Source of the DNA: Przewalskia tangutica
Lineage: Eukaryota > Streptophyta > Magnoliopsida > Solanales > Solanaceae
Assembly (NCBI GenBank): GCA_029844215.1
Contig: CM056733.1
Location: 40,928,642 to 40,992,641, forward strand
Direction of reading: 5' to 3'
Length of the DNA stretch: 64,000 nt
In this document: one piece after another, positions 9,291 through 19,916 of the stretch
Position numbering within the stretch: position 1 is the first letter of the stretch
Layout: every line of letters begins with the position of its first letter
The notes under the pieces: generated by a model
What the model was told of the DNA's origin: nothing
The model's database searches: none
The model's input: the letters and a program-made list of their open reading frames with translations, nothing else
Made by a program: the position numbers and the translations under genes

Positions 9291-10320
9291 GTATTCCCGC
9301 ACGAGCTCCGTATCCTCCCAGAGGAGATTGAGTTTTGTCTTGATTTGGCGCCAGACACTCGACCGATATCTATACCGCCATACAGGATGGCATCTGCCGA
9401 GTTGAAGGAATTGAAGGACCACCAAAGATTTCTTTGGAGAAGGGCTTTATTAGGCCAAGTGTTTCTCCCCGGGAGCACGGTGTTGTTTGTAAAGAAGAAG
9501 GATGGGACGCTGCGATGTGTATTGATTACGTGCGGCTAAACAAGGTAACTATCAAGAACAAATATCCTCCCGTGATTGACGATTTGTTTGACGATTGCCA
9601 GTGGTGCAAAGTGTTTTTCAAGATAGACTGCGGTGCAGTTATCATCAGGTGCGAGTTAGAGAGATAGATATCCCAAAGACTGCATTCAGGACCCGGTATG
9701 GGCACTATGAGTTCAGGGTGATGTCTTTCGGGTTGACCAACGCCCCAGCAGTATTCATGGATTTGATGAATAGGGTGTTCAGGCCATTCTTGGATATGTT
9801 CGTTATAGTGTTTATTGATGATATCTTGGTGTATTCGCGCACAGAGCAGGAGCATACAGATCATTTGAGGACGGTTTTGGGAGTCCTCCGAGACCAGCAG
9901 TTGTATGCCAAGTTCTCGAAGTGCGAGTTCTGGTTAGCTTCAGTGGCTTTCTTAGGGCATGTGATCGGGGCCGACGGTATTCGGGTTGACACAGCTAAGA
10001 TTGAGGCAGTCAAGACTTGGCCCAGACCCACCACACCGACAGAGGTGCGCAACTTTTTGGGCCTTGCAGGATATTATCGGAGGTTTGTAGAGAAGTTTGC
10101 TTCTATTTCAGCACCTTTGACTAAGCTGACTCAGAAGGCAGCTATGTTCCGGTGGACGGATACTTGTGAGGGAAGTTTCCAGTTGCTAAAGGAGAAGTTG
10201 ACGACCGCCCCAGTTCTTACTCTTCCAGAGGGCTTAGATGGATATGTGGTTTACTGTGACGCGTCAGGTGTCGGGCTTGGGTGCGTCTTGACGCAAAGAC
10301 GGCAGTTGTTATAGCTTATG
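9291..10320 (+). pseudogene. Element A reverse transcriptase
   Basis: RT copies element RNA into cDNA in the particle. The fingers region starts about 9285 (FPDVFP), shifts frame around 9430-9540 ([17 protein letters not shown] lies in the next frame) and shifts again near 9620. The 9595-10314 frame carries the palm motifs: [12 protein letters not shown] and the catalytic FIDDILVYS (FIDD codons 9811-9822, the Y/F-x-D-D box), then KCEFW, FLGHVI and the connection region [12 protein letters not shown]. At 10260 [10 protein letters not shown] begins RNase H. At least three frameshifts make it inactive. Confidence 0.9.
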
Positions 10321-10620
10321 CATCTCGACACTAGGAAGCATGAGAAGAACTATCCCACACATGACTTGAGTTGGCGCAGTGATTCATGCCTCAAGATCCG
10401 AGACATTATTTATATGGAGTTCATGTGGACATTTACACGCACCACAAGAGTCTCCGACATCTTCACCGCAGGATCCGAACTTGCGCGCAGGCGGTGGTTG
10501 GAGCTACTTAAGGATTTCGATGTTGATATTACGTACCACCCAGGGAAGGCCAATGTAGTTGCGGATGCCCTTAGTCGCAGATCGATGGGTAGTCCGTGCG
10601 ATGTTCACCAGAAGAGGATA
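10240..10620 (+). pseudogene. Element A RNase H
   Basis: The first catalytic Asp is in YCDAS (about 10255). The frame then reaches a stop at 10312-10314; the conserved IAYASRQ stretch is readable only in the neighbouring frame. The original frame resumes at 10318 with KHEKNYPTHDL and ends RRWLELLKDFDVDITYHPGKANVVADALSRR, the usual end of gypsy RNase H. The pattern is two opposite shifts about 30 bp apart. Confidence 0.85.
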
Positions 10621-11556
10621 TGGTCCGAGAGTTACATCGCCAGCGAGCCTTGGGGTTCGTTTGGTTGATTCCGATAGTGACGGAATTCGGGTTCGAGAGG
10701 TTGCCGAGTCTTCCATCGTCGAGGAGGTGAAGAGGCGACAGTATGAGGATCCGATTTTGGTACGGTACCGAGATGCAGCTCTCCAGAAGGAGAAGAGTCT
10801 ATTTGAGGTAGCACCTGATGAGGTGCTAAGATTCGAGGGCCGGTTGTGTGTTCCCGATGTGGACAGACTTCGCCGCAGATTCTGGGAGAGGCACACAGTG
10901 CTCGTTATTCTATTCATCCGGGGTCGACTAAGATGTATCATGACCTCAGATGCGTGTATTGGTGGGATGGCCTAAAGAGGGACGTTGCGGAGTTCGTGGC
11001 ACAGTGCCCGAATTGTCAGCAGGTTAAGATTGAGCACCGAAGCCGGTGGATCGTGCAGCTATTGATATTCCGACTTGGAAGTGGAGGTGATAAATATGGA
11101 TTTTATTACGGGGCTACCTACCACTCGAGGAAGCATGATTCCATTTGGGTGATTGTCGGCGGGATGACGAAATCACCCATTTTCTTCCGGTCGAACGGCG
11201 TTCTCCGAGGACTATGCGGATTATATATTAGAGAGATTGTGAGACTGCACGGAGTCCCGGTGTCGATTATATCAGATAGAGGAGCCCAGTTCTCGGCTAA
11301 CTTCTTGAGGTCTTTTCAGAAGGGATTAGGGACACAGGTGAGTCTCAGTACGGCATTTCACCCTCAGACTGACGGACAGGCCGAACGCACTATCCAGACA
11401 CTTGAGGATATGCTGCGGGCTTGTATTATTGATTACAGGGGTAGCTGGGAGGATCATTTGCCTCTTGTGGAGTTTGCTTACAACAACAACTACCATTCCA
11501 TTATTCAGATGACGCCTTATGAGGCCTTATACGGGAGGAAGTGCAGTCACCGATAG
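10621..11556 (+). pseudogene. Element A integrase, zinc-binding and catalytic domains
   Basis: The linker between RNase H and integrase is read in one frame to about 10900 (VEEVKRRQYEDPILV, FEGRLCVPD). From 10846-11556 another frame holds the HHCC zinc domain (HPGSTKMYHDL to CPNCQQVK) and the core: a weak first block (GGMTKSPIF), then REIVRLHGVPVSIISDRGAQFS with the second catalytic Asp, and FHPQTDGQAERTIQTLEDML with the catalytic Glu. It ends EALYGRKC and a stop. Integrase inserts the cDNA and makes the 5-bp duplications seen here. Confidence 0.88.
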
Positions 11557-12130
11557 CTGGTTCGAGGTGGAGAAGTTCGATTAGTCGGGCGGACTTAGTT
11601 CAATGTGCAGTGGATAAGGTGAAGCTTATCCAGAGCGGTTGTTAGCGGCTCGTAGGCGAAGTCGTATGCAGATCATCAGCGCCCGACACTTGGAATTTGA
11701 GATAGATGATTGGGTTTTCCTAAGGTACGCCCATGAAGGCGTGATGAGATTTGGAAAGAAGGGAAGCTTAGCCCAAGATACATTGGGTCAGACGGATTGT
11801 CCAGTATGGTAGGCGTTGCCTATGAGTTAGATCCGCCATCCGATTTGAGGCGGTATATCGAGCCTTCCATGTGTCCATGTTGCGAAATGTATTGAGATCC
11901 ATCTATAGTGCACCCGTTCATGATGTCCATGACAGAGGAGTTATCGCATGAGGAGAGTCCCATAGCGATACTCGATCGTCGTTAGACGACTTCGACGAAA
12001 GACGTGGCTTCCGCAAGGTCCTATGGCGAACGAGAACAGGAGGAAATGACGTGGGAAGCAGAGGATGACATGATGAAGAAGTACCCTCACCTATTTCCTA
12101 TACCTCCAGGTAACCCACTTTCCTGCTTGT
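11557..12130 (+). pseudogene. Element A integrase C-terminus and chromodomain remnant
   Basis: Scattered frames match the intact minus-strand copy at 61806-62393. At 11955-12110 the IAILDRR, TKDVAS and EEMTWEAEDDMMKKYPHLF pieces are the chromodomain. Several frameshifts and a stop break it. A C-terminal chromodomain defines chromoviruses and is thought to steer integration to particular chromatin. Confidence 0.8.
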
Positions 12131-12268
12131 TAGTTTTGACTTGGCATTTACGCTTCAGTATGTTGTGGCTCGTGAAGCTTTCTTATTTGCAAAATGATAG
12201 TTAAGAGGGTCTATGACGATGTTGTGTTTCGAGTAAGCCTAGAAGGAACATTCGGGACGAATGTTTCT

Positions 12269-12281
12269 AAGGAGGGGAGAA
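12269..12281 (+). promoter_or_regulatory. Element A polypurine tract
   Basis: AAGGAGGGGAGAA directly abuts the TG start of the 3' LTR. It is the expected plus-strand primer site. The preceding 'gaacattcgggacgaatgtttc' type inverted block is shared by C, D, E, F and G. Confidence 0.92.
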
Positions 12282-13970
12282 TGTTATACCCCGTAGTTCT
12301 GACCCTACGTATGAGAGCGTACGAAAGCATGTAAGACTTAAAATTTTCAAAGGATGGGTTGACGGATTATTCCGGACGGGTTTTTAGTCAACTTTAAGGC
12401 GGGTTATGACCCGGAACATTGAGAGTTCCTAGGTGTTTCAAAGGCCTAAGGCGTAGTTCGTTGAGTCTAGATTCCAACTCAACCAACCGTTCGTCGATAG
12501 GACGTCGGAGTAGAAATATATGAGAGTTACAAGTTCGGTCGCAATGATCGGACAGTATGTTTCGACAAAGCGGCGGCCGCGCGCAAAGTACTGTAGGTCA
12601 TTGAAGTTTTAGCCGCGCGCCAGAAGCGTGGCCGCGGAAGATCCGAGGGTCCGCAGAGCGCGCGCCGCTGCCCGGCTGGCCGCGCCGAGGCGAAATCAGC
12701 GGAAAAACTTAGAAAAGTCGATTTTTCTTTTGGAAGGTTCTGGGGGACAAGTGTCCCCATCTGATTTTCACATGCAATATATTGACCAAGTCTTAGAGAC
12801 TTCATTTGTCATCTCTCTTTGAAAAACCTCTCCTTCTCTCTTAAAATATTCCAAAGCTCCTCCTTCTCTAAAACAAGAAGATTCTAGCCTAAGAAAATCT
12901 GAGAAATTAAGAACACAAGAAGGAAGCTTGTGGCTAGCTTGTGGTGGTGTTCTTGGCAAGAAAGCTAGCAAAGTCTTTGGAATAAGTTTGGCTAAAACTT
13001 TAAGGTAACATTTCTTCCTTTAGAATTAGTTCTAGTGTTGCATGCTTAGAAGAAAGAACTTGTGGTAGTAAAATAATGCTCTTAGAGTCATTGCATGCTA
13101 AAAAAAATGTGGTTTGGATATGAAGAATGGGTTAAGAAGAGATTATGAGCATGTTGTAGCCTAAAAACTACCTTAGAATTGTTAAGTGAATTGTTGTAAA
13201 CTAATGGGGCAGAATTTTGGGTGTGTAATCCCCTTTGAATTGTTAGATTGATTGAAGCCTTAAATGTGGCAATTGGATGATAAATTCGGCCTTGAGAAAA
13301 GGTGGCATAGTGAGTAGAAACAAAGGAAATGCTGCCAAATTTTCCATAGAATTTAGTGACTTTGAACTTGGATTGTTCTACATTAAGATTAGAAGTTAAT
13401 AAACGTATCATGGTTGTTTTAGGTTGACATATTACTTGCGGTAGTTTGGACTTAGCAAGTGGATTGACCAAGGAGGTATGTGAAGCTTTCCTATCTCTTG
13501 AGCATGAATAGATGAAACTATGTAGTACGGTAGACGTACAAGATTTGGTATTCTTACTTGTTTGAGTATATAATGACTTGTTTCGTTTTAAGAATGTATA
13601 AATCCCTTGGTTAGGGAAAAAGTATGATTTTACTAAAGTATAGAGTTAATATAACAACTTTATGGGAAGTTGGTTTATTAGCTTCATAAAAGGTTAATGA
13701 GAAGAGATTTACTCTAAAAGTAAGATAAGTATATAGAGAGGCAAATTGATTTTAAGGTATCAATTGCCCAAGAGTTTTATGTATTAAGAGTCATTTTTAA
13801 AAGAGTTGAAGTACGTAGTACTTGGGTTAAATTCTCGGTTTTCTTTTATTAAAGATATGATTAAGTGCCTTAAGTAAACTAAAATGAGAGGGTATATGAA
13901 CAAGACTAATAAGAAGTTATAAGTTTTCTTAACTTATTTATGATTATGATATGATGACAGTTTGAGCTAG

Positions 13971-14216
13971 GGTAAGAGTATATCTGAGAGGCAAGCCCCA
14001 AGATCGTTATACCACCTTCTCCAGGGTAAGAGTATGTCTGAGGGGCCAGCCCCAAGATCGTCATACCACCTTCTTCAGTGTAAGAGTATATCTGAGGGGC
14101 AAGCCCCAAGATCGTTATACCAGATGCTTCAGTGTAAGAGTATATCTGAGGGGAAAGTCCCCAAGATCGTTATACCATCTGCTTCGGGGTGAGTCCCCAA
14201 GATCGTTATACCACCT
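13971..14216 (+). repeat. 54-bp minisatellite in A 3' LTR (fifth unit shortened)
   Basis: Units start at 13971, 14025, 14079 and 14133. The fifth (14187) lacks 19 bp between two 'ggggt' direct repeats that are both present in the 5' LTR, a simple slippage deletion after insertion. Confidence 0.9.
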
Positions 14217-14580
14217 GTTCCGTAGATTTGCTACCCATGATGCGAGGAATACCTCATGCGAGTCCTTATGGGCTTATGCGGGTGAAATAGTCCCATGCGG
14301 GCGGGTACAGCCTATGCGAGGAATACCTCATGCGGGTCCACAGGACCTATGCGGGTGAAATAGTCCCGAGTAGGGTGCTTATTGATACTACGGGCGAGGT
14401 ACCCCGTTTTGATCCTAAGGCCCCTATTTTATGCAGTATTGTATATATATACTTGTCACTCTCATTGTTAGTAAGACACAGTAAAAGGTATTTTATTGAC
14501 TTCCATGACTCCACACTTCTGGACTTATGATATCATTACTATAGTATTTTCCACTTTACATACTTGGTACATATGTGTCG

Positions 14581-14616
14581 ACCCTTCCTGGGCTGCGTTC
14601 ATGCCGCAGTAAGGGT
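14581..14616 (+). promoter_or_regulatory. Conserved nested hairpin in LTR 3' part (ACCCTT/AAGGGT over CTGCG/CGCAG)
   Basis: The outer stem ACCCTT (14581-14586) pairs with AAGGGT (14611-14616). The inner stem CTGCG (14593-14597) pairs with CGCAG (14605-14609) around ttcatgc. In the G 3' LTR the same fold uses ACCTC (59336-59340) with GAGGT (59367-59371) and an identical inner stem (59348-59352 / 59360-59364), so the outer stem has changed on both sides. Confidence 0.55.
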
Positions 14617-14976
14617 AAGATTGAGGATCCTCGTTCTTAGGATCACTACTCCGGTCGAAGCTCCATCCTCGGAAGCTTGTTTATTGGTACGGATACTCCC
14701 TGATGCTATAGGTGCTTTGTACATTCAGGGGTATGGCGGGGCCCTGTCCCGCCACAGTTGTTATCTTTAGAGGTCTGTGGTCACCTATGTGTTTTGGGCT
14801 ATAAGAACCAGTTGTATTACTATACTTTTGTTCAAGTATGTTTTATAGAAGGCATCCTTATCTACGCCGAATGTTTACCCTTTTCTAAGTAATGTGTTAT
14901 GTATGTTCATTGCTATTCTCGACATATACTCGATGGTACCGGTAGGTACTACCATGGCCCCTGGCTGGTCGTGACA

Positions 14977-14981
14977 TATTT
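14977..14981. repeat. Target-site duplication of element A (right, tattt)
   Basis: Partner of 4426-4430. Confidence 0.93.
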
Positions 14982-15425
14982 GGACATAGCCATTTAAAGT
15001 GTAAGAAGTCGAAGAAACAAGTGAAGCCTATGGAGGCTTCCCAACCTCAAAATTCGAATGCTTTGCCTCAAAAGGGCGAGGATACGAGTTTGCCCTCTAT
15101 GCCCAGAAGTGTCGATACAGCTTTGAATCTTGATCGAGCTTCGGGTGAGAATCAATTTGATGAACACCGTTTGCGGGATGCACATGATGTTCCCAATACA
15201 ACAAAGATCAGAAATAGAGATTTTAATCAAGTCAGGACCTTTGCCGAGGCAGCACGAGGGGGGTCTAAAACTCCTTTCATCCCGGGGTCCTTTAGAAGTG
15301 CTACGGGTGTTGAGAATTCGCCGAGTGTGTACATGCAAGCACCACTTTGTGCGGATAATGATGGATGGCAAGAGGTTACTTCAAGGAATAATTTTACTAA
15401 GAACAAAGCCAAGCAGCAAGTTTGA
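14977..15425 (+). pseudogene. DUF4283 / zinc-knuckle protein, C-terminal part
   Basis: Directly after the A insertion the reading resumes with the second half of the CCHC knuckle (FGHSHLKC) and a basic KKSKKQ stretch, in one open frame to the TGA at 15423-15425. Ignoring one copy of the 5-bp duplication, the two halves give C-x2-C-x4-H-x4-C. The tail is polar and rich in Ser/Asn/Gln with a final KNKAKQQ. No endonuclease ORF follows. Confidence 0.8.
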
Positions 15426-15633
15426 GAAGTGGAAAGAGTATTTTAACCTTCCAAGATTGAGTTTATGATTTAATCCCCTCTTGTAACGTCACCTATGAGT
15501 GAACGCCCCATCCCTCCTCTCTTTCATTTCTTGTTTATGCTTACGTTGAGGATTGAGAACTCTCAACGACTGATTGTAGCTCCCTGTTTTTTTCTTTTTA
15601 GTAATAATATTTGCATTTACCCGGAAAAAAAAA
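15426..15633 (+). other. 3' tail and poly(A) of the LINE-like retroposon
   Basis: Non-coding, pyrimidine-rich, ending 'ttgcatttacccgg' plus nine A (15625-15633). A poly(A) end followed at once by the 12-bp target duplication marks the 3' end of the retroposon. Confidence 0.75.
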
Positions 15634-15645
15634 TGTACAACAATA
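15634..15645. repeat. Target-site duplication of LINE-like retroposon (right copy)
   Basis: Partner of 2251-2262 (tgtacaacaata). Confidence 0.85.
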
Positions 15646-16026
15646 TAAATACAACTCACGCCAGTCCAGCCCACATATGAATACAGACCTCTAAAAGTTT
15701 TGACAATAACTATGACGAGACAAGGCCCCGCCGTACCCTGAAATACACAACAGTCTAAACCAACCGTACCAATGGTAAGATCCGGAACAAGGAAGCTACC
15801 TCAACAACTGAATAGGATCCCACACACGCGGATCGCCCAACTGCGAACCTAAACCTGCGGGCATGAACGCAGCCCCCCGAAGGGGGTCAGTACAACAAGT
15901 ACTAAGTATGGAACAGAAATAAAGTACAATATTAAAATCATGGCTGACCAAGAAATGACAGGGGCAAGTAAAATAATCAAATACCAGATTCAACCGTGTC
16001 ATATAAAATAAGAGCCAACTGTACCT

Positions 16027-16190
16027 TGTATCACTATACCCCTGTACCACTGTACCAATGTACCATTGTACCATTGTACCATTGTGTTACTGAATCAATG
16101 TACCATTGTACTATTGTATCACTGTACCACTGTACTACTATATCACTGTATCACTGTACCACTGTACTACTATATCACCAAGAGTCAACT
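16027..16190 (-). repeat. About 10-bp short tandem repeat in LTR1
   Basis: Alternating 'taccactg', 'taccattg' and 'tatcactg' units. The open frames here are repeat artefacts. Confidence 0.85.
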
Positions 16191-16289
16191 GTACCTTTTC
16201 AAGATATGCAAGTCATGTCAAAATCAGGGACATCTGCCCTCAGAATCATTATGTAATTCTAACCATGGGTCTTAAACCCGCAATATAAA

Positions 16290-16760
16290 AGCATGCCCGT
16301 GTAATTCCTCCATCGCTGTCAGCATGTAACAAGTGTCATATATAACATGCCCGTGGATTTCCTGCATCACTGTTAGCATGCACAAAGTATAATATATAAC
16401 ATGCCCGTGGAATTCCTGCATCTCGGGAACATGTCATCATGGAGAGCTAGTCCATGGAATAATAATATCACCCGGGGATTGAACCCGCATCATGGCCGCA
16501 CGCCCACGGAATTCCTTTATCGTGAAAGCATGTACAAAGTATAATATATAACATGCCCGTGGATTTACTGCATCACTGTTGGCATGCACAAAGTATAATA
16601 TATAACATGCCCGTGGAATTCCTGCATCTCGGGAACATGTCATCATGTAGAGCTAGTCCATGGAATAATAATATCACCCGGGGATTGAACCCGCATCATG
16701 GCCGCACGCCCACGGAATTCCTTTATCGTGAAAGCATGTCCATGGAACAATACAGTGGAA
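16290..16760 (-). repeat. About 204-bp tandem duplication built of catgcccgtgg repeats (LTR1)
   Basis: The block from about 16345 ('taacatgcccgtggattt') recurs from about 16549. Within each, 'catgcccgtggaattcctgc' motifs repeat every 40-60 bp. The copies at 16400-16530 and 16600-16735 are almost identical. Confidence 0.88.
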
Positions 16761-19700
16761 GCATGCCCATGAAATTCTTCTATCATGTAAGCACGTCCAA
16801 GTAAATATTACAATAAGATGGTCGGCCCTCCAATGAGGGACGCGGTGGTATAGAAATATAACACTTGCACGAAAAGCTATCCTGAGAGAACATATGCAAC
16901 TTTAGAATATTCTTTGACCCTCATAAAATGAATAAACAATCATTTAGCAAACCAAGACAATACCATGTCTTCCCTTTAAACCAAGACAATTACCATGCCT
17001 TCCTTTTAAACAAACCAAGACAATTACCATGCCTTCCCTTTCAAGATAACACCATGCCTTCCTTTTCAAAACATTTAAAATGAACTTTCCTTTTAGAAAT
17101 CTCAAGGTACTATCAAGGGAGTATATCTAACAACTTCCATTTTATGAGCCGTGATTAATATATCATGAGATTTTATCTAATCAGTTGTGAACCTAGAAAA
17201 TGTAAAACGAACTGGTTATATCTTAGCTTCTATGCAGATGGAAATTCTACTCATTTCGATATAATTGATTGTGGATTCCTTTTATTTCATTAACGCTGCA
17301 GTGGCTTGTTCGATACCTTTTCTCATTAGTGCTATAACTTAAGATCAACTCGACTCCAATGCTTCCTAAAAATTCTTACCAACATCTCCCATAAGACTTG
17401 GTAAGGACTGTTAGAAACAATTTAGACATACCTTAAGCATAAATCAATAACATGACTACCCTTAACTTCTAAGAGTAGAATAACTTCCTTTTTTATAAAA
17501 CCCGAAGTACTATTAATGAAATAGATAGAACCACTTCCTTTCTAGATAAACCAACTAGAACCATGTACGTCTGCCGCACATCTTTTTCATTTATAAACCC
17601 CAAGACACTAACACTCATAGTATCAAGACACTTCCACTTTTAAAATCAAGTAAGTTATACTTTTATCACCAAGTAATTTATACCTCTCAATCAAGTAACT
17701 TCTTTTACAACAAATCCTATTTCATTTAAAACAAGTACGTCCACTGTACACACAAAATAATATTAGGGAATAGAAACCCCAAGTACTATCAAAAGGATAT
17801 GTCTAACAACTTCCATTTTAGAAATCCAAAGTACTATTAATGAAATAGAAACAACTTCCTTTTTAAAACTCAAGTACTTTTAATGGGATAGAAACAACTT
17901 TTTCTTTTAAGAACCCAAGGTACTATAAGTAGAACCACTTTCACTTTTAAAGCCCAAAGTACTATAAGTAAAACAACTTTCACTTTTTGAAACCCAAAGT
18001 ACTATAAGTAGAACCACTTTCATTTTAAAGCCCAAAGTACTATCAAAAGAGTATATAGAACAACTTCTATATTAGGAAATCCAAGTACAATCAAGGAATA
18101 GATCATTAAGGAGTAGGATTTACTCACTTTAAAATAAGGAATCATGCTAGAAGAAGAGAAGATAGTTCACATACCTCATTGACGACTAACCAACACGACA
18201 AGTAACATACGCTCAAATGTACTTCAACCTTATCGGCTATTCCTCTAGCCAAGCAGAATATGCTACACGTAGTACTTCAACCTAAAATGACAATAACACT
18301 TCTATAAATTTCAAGCTTACTAGTGTAAGACTTATACCAAATAATGGCTCTCTAATTCTACGGAAATTTGGGTAGCACTTCCTTTGTTTCTTCGTACTTT
18401 TCCACCTTTTCCAAGGCCCGAATTCATCAACAACAAGCCACATTTAAGGCACAACCAACAGTTAACTAAAGGGGATTACACGCCCATCTTAACGTGTAAA
18501 ATTCAGCCCCACAATCTATACAAAACAGTCCGCAATTCTCGGCACAAAACAATCCACTATTCTACAATATTAAGGGTATAATGTGAAGCCTTTAACACCC
18601 TTATTGCTTAGGACTTTCATTAGACATTTTACCACATTAATCATGCATGTTAGGGCTGATTTTCCAGCATATATACACCCCAAAACAATCCATAAAACGA
18701 CATCACAACATCTAACAGTTTTGGGCAGTTTTCGTCCAACAATAACTACAACAATCCAATGTCCTTTTCCTTAATTCCTTTTAATCCAATTTTCATTCCA
18801 ACGTGCTATATAAGTTATATAAACTATCAACAACAATATTTCCTTCATTATATAACATGAAACAAGTGTTATTAACAACAATAATAACCAACGAATCCAA
18901 CGACGATAATATGGCTAGCTCTCGGCCTCCCCACCCCTTTTTGGCCCAAACACTTTTTAATCTTCATTCTTTTTAGCACATTCTCATATATACATATCAA
19001 CAATAAGTAATATCCAATTACTTTAAAAGAAGAAGAACCATTACCTCATTTTTGCCCAAAATAACGTCCAAAACAGTCCGGGCTACAATGGTTCGCAGTT
19101 TTCGTTTCGCTCTACTTCTTTAAGTTCCAATCACATATATGTGACCCCTATGAGATTATACTCAACTTCACTTTGTATTTCACTTCCAAAAATTTGACGG
19201 AACCTTAGGGTTTCACCCTCATTTCTCATCCCAACACCATGTTTTGTGTTCTTGGAATAATATCTTGGCTTAACACTTTGTTAGGGACCTTAATCTTGCA
19301 TTATGAACTAAGCTTGGAAGATTTAAGGATTTGATCTTCAAAAATGGCCCTTGGCCGTGAACTTCAATGAGAGGAGAAAGAGATATAGAATTTTGTGAAA
19401 TAATTCTAAGTGTTGGCTAGGTCTTGCAAGACATCTCTATGTATATATAATGTATCACCTAGGCTTGGATGATAACAAATGGAGGGTAAGATGGTGGACA
19501 AGTGTGGGTGGGACCCACTTGTCCACTTGTCTTCACAACAACACAAAATATATATGGACAAAGTCAAGGCCATGTGGGGGTGACACGTGTCACCCTCCCA
19601 TTGGCCCCGAAATTATTTCATCTCCCAAAAATCCATAATTGGCCAAAATATCTCAAAATATTGTCGACCCCACAAAATCGTAAAATTCCCCGATGGGCCC

Positions 19701-19916
19701 CACAAGACCAAATTCGAGACTTGAAAATCCAAACCGTCAATATACTATACTAATCCCATATACCAAATATGAGAATCAAATTCCAAATAATAAACCTTTT
19801 TCCTTCACGAGGTTCCGAGATTTTCCCTTAAGAAAAAGTAATTTTTCTTTCTTTCCAAAATTCAAATCTCAATTTCCTTACGTACGTTCTCATCTCATTG
19901 CCTTGGAATTACGGGG

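Larger units (their letters stand above)
4431..14976 (+). mobile_element. Element A: Tekay/Del-like gypsy retrotransposon, complete but dead
   Basis: A 10.5-kb element with 5' LTR 4431-7216, tRNA-iMet primer site, gag, protease, RT, RNase H, integrase and chromodomain in the gypsy order, a polypurine tract at 12269-12281 and a 3' LTR at 12282-14976. It has TG/CA termini and a perfect 5-bp target duplication. The chromodomain remnant after integrase and the long LTRs place it with chromoviruses, most likely the Tekay (Del) clade. Many frameshifts and stops make it non-autonomous today. It interrupts the DUF4283 pseudogene. Confidence 0.92.
12282..14976 (+). repeat. Element A 3' LTR
   Basis: 2695 bp, ending ...GTCGTGACA before the duplicated tattt. 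It is nearly identical to the 5' LTR over AT-rich parts (for example 13270-13960 against 5470-6160) but carries many short changes in GC-rich parts. Confidence 0.93.
2263..15633 (+). mobile_element. LINE-like retroposon with DUF4283 ORF1, itself interrupted by element A
   Basis: The unit runs from the left 12-bp duplication to a run of nine A at 15625-15633. After subtracting element A (4431-14976 plus one duplicated 5-mer) it is about 2.8 kb. It holds a 5' leader (2263-2483), one ORF1-like reading region and a short 3' tail; no endonuclease or reverse transcriptase follows. It is therefore a non-autonomous or internally deleted LINE derivative rather than a full LINE. DUF4283 plus a CCHC knuckle is typical of the ORF1 protein of plant LINEs and of related retroelement-derived genes. 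Confidence 0.7.

Noticed and set aside
15996..16288. Overlapping frames rich in Tyr-His-Cys-Thr
   Set aside because: Direct translation of a 10-bp tandem repeat in LTR1.
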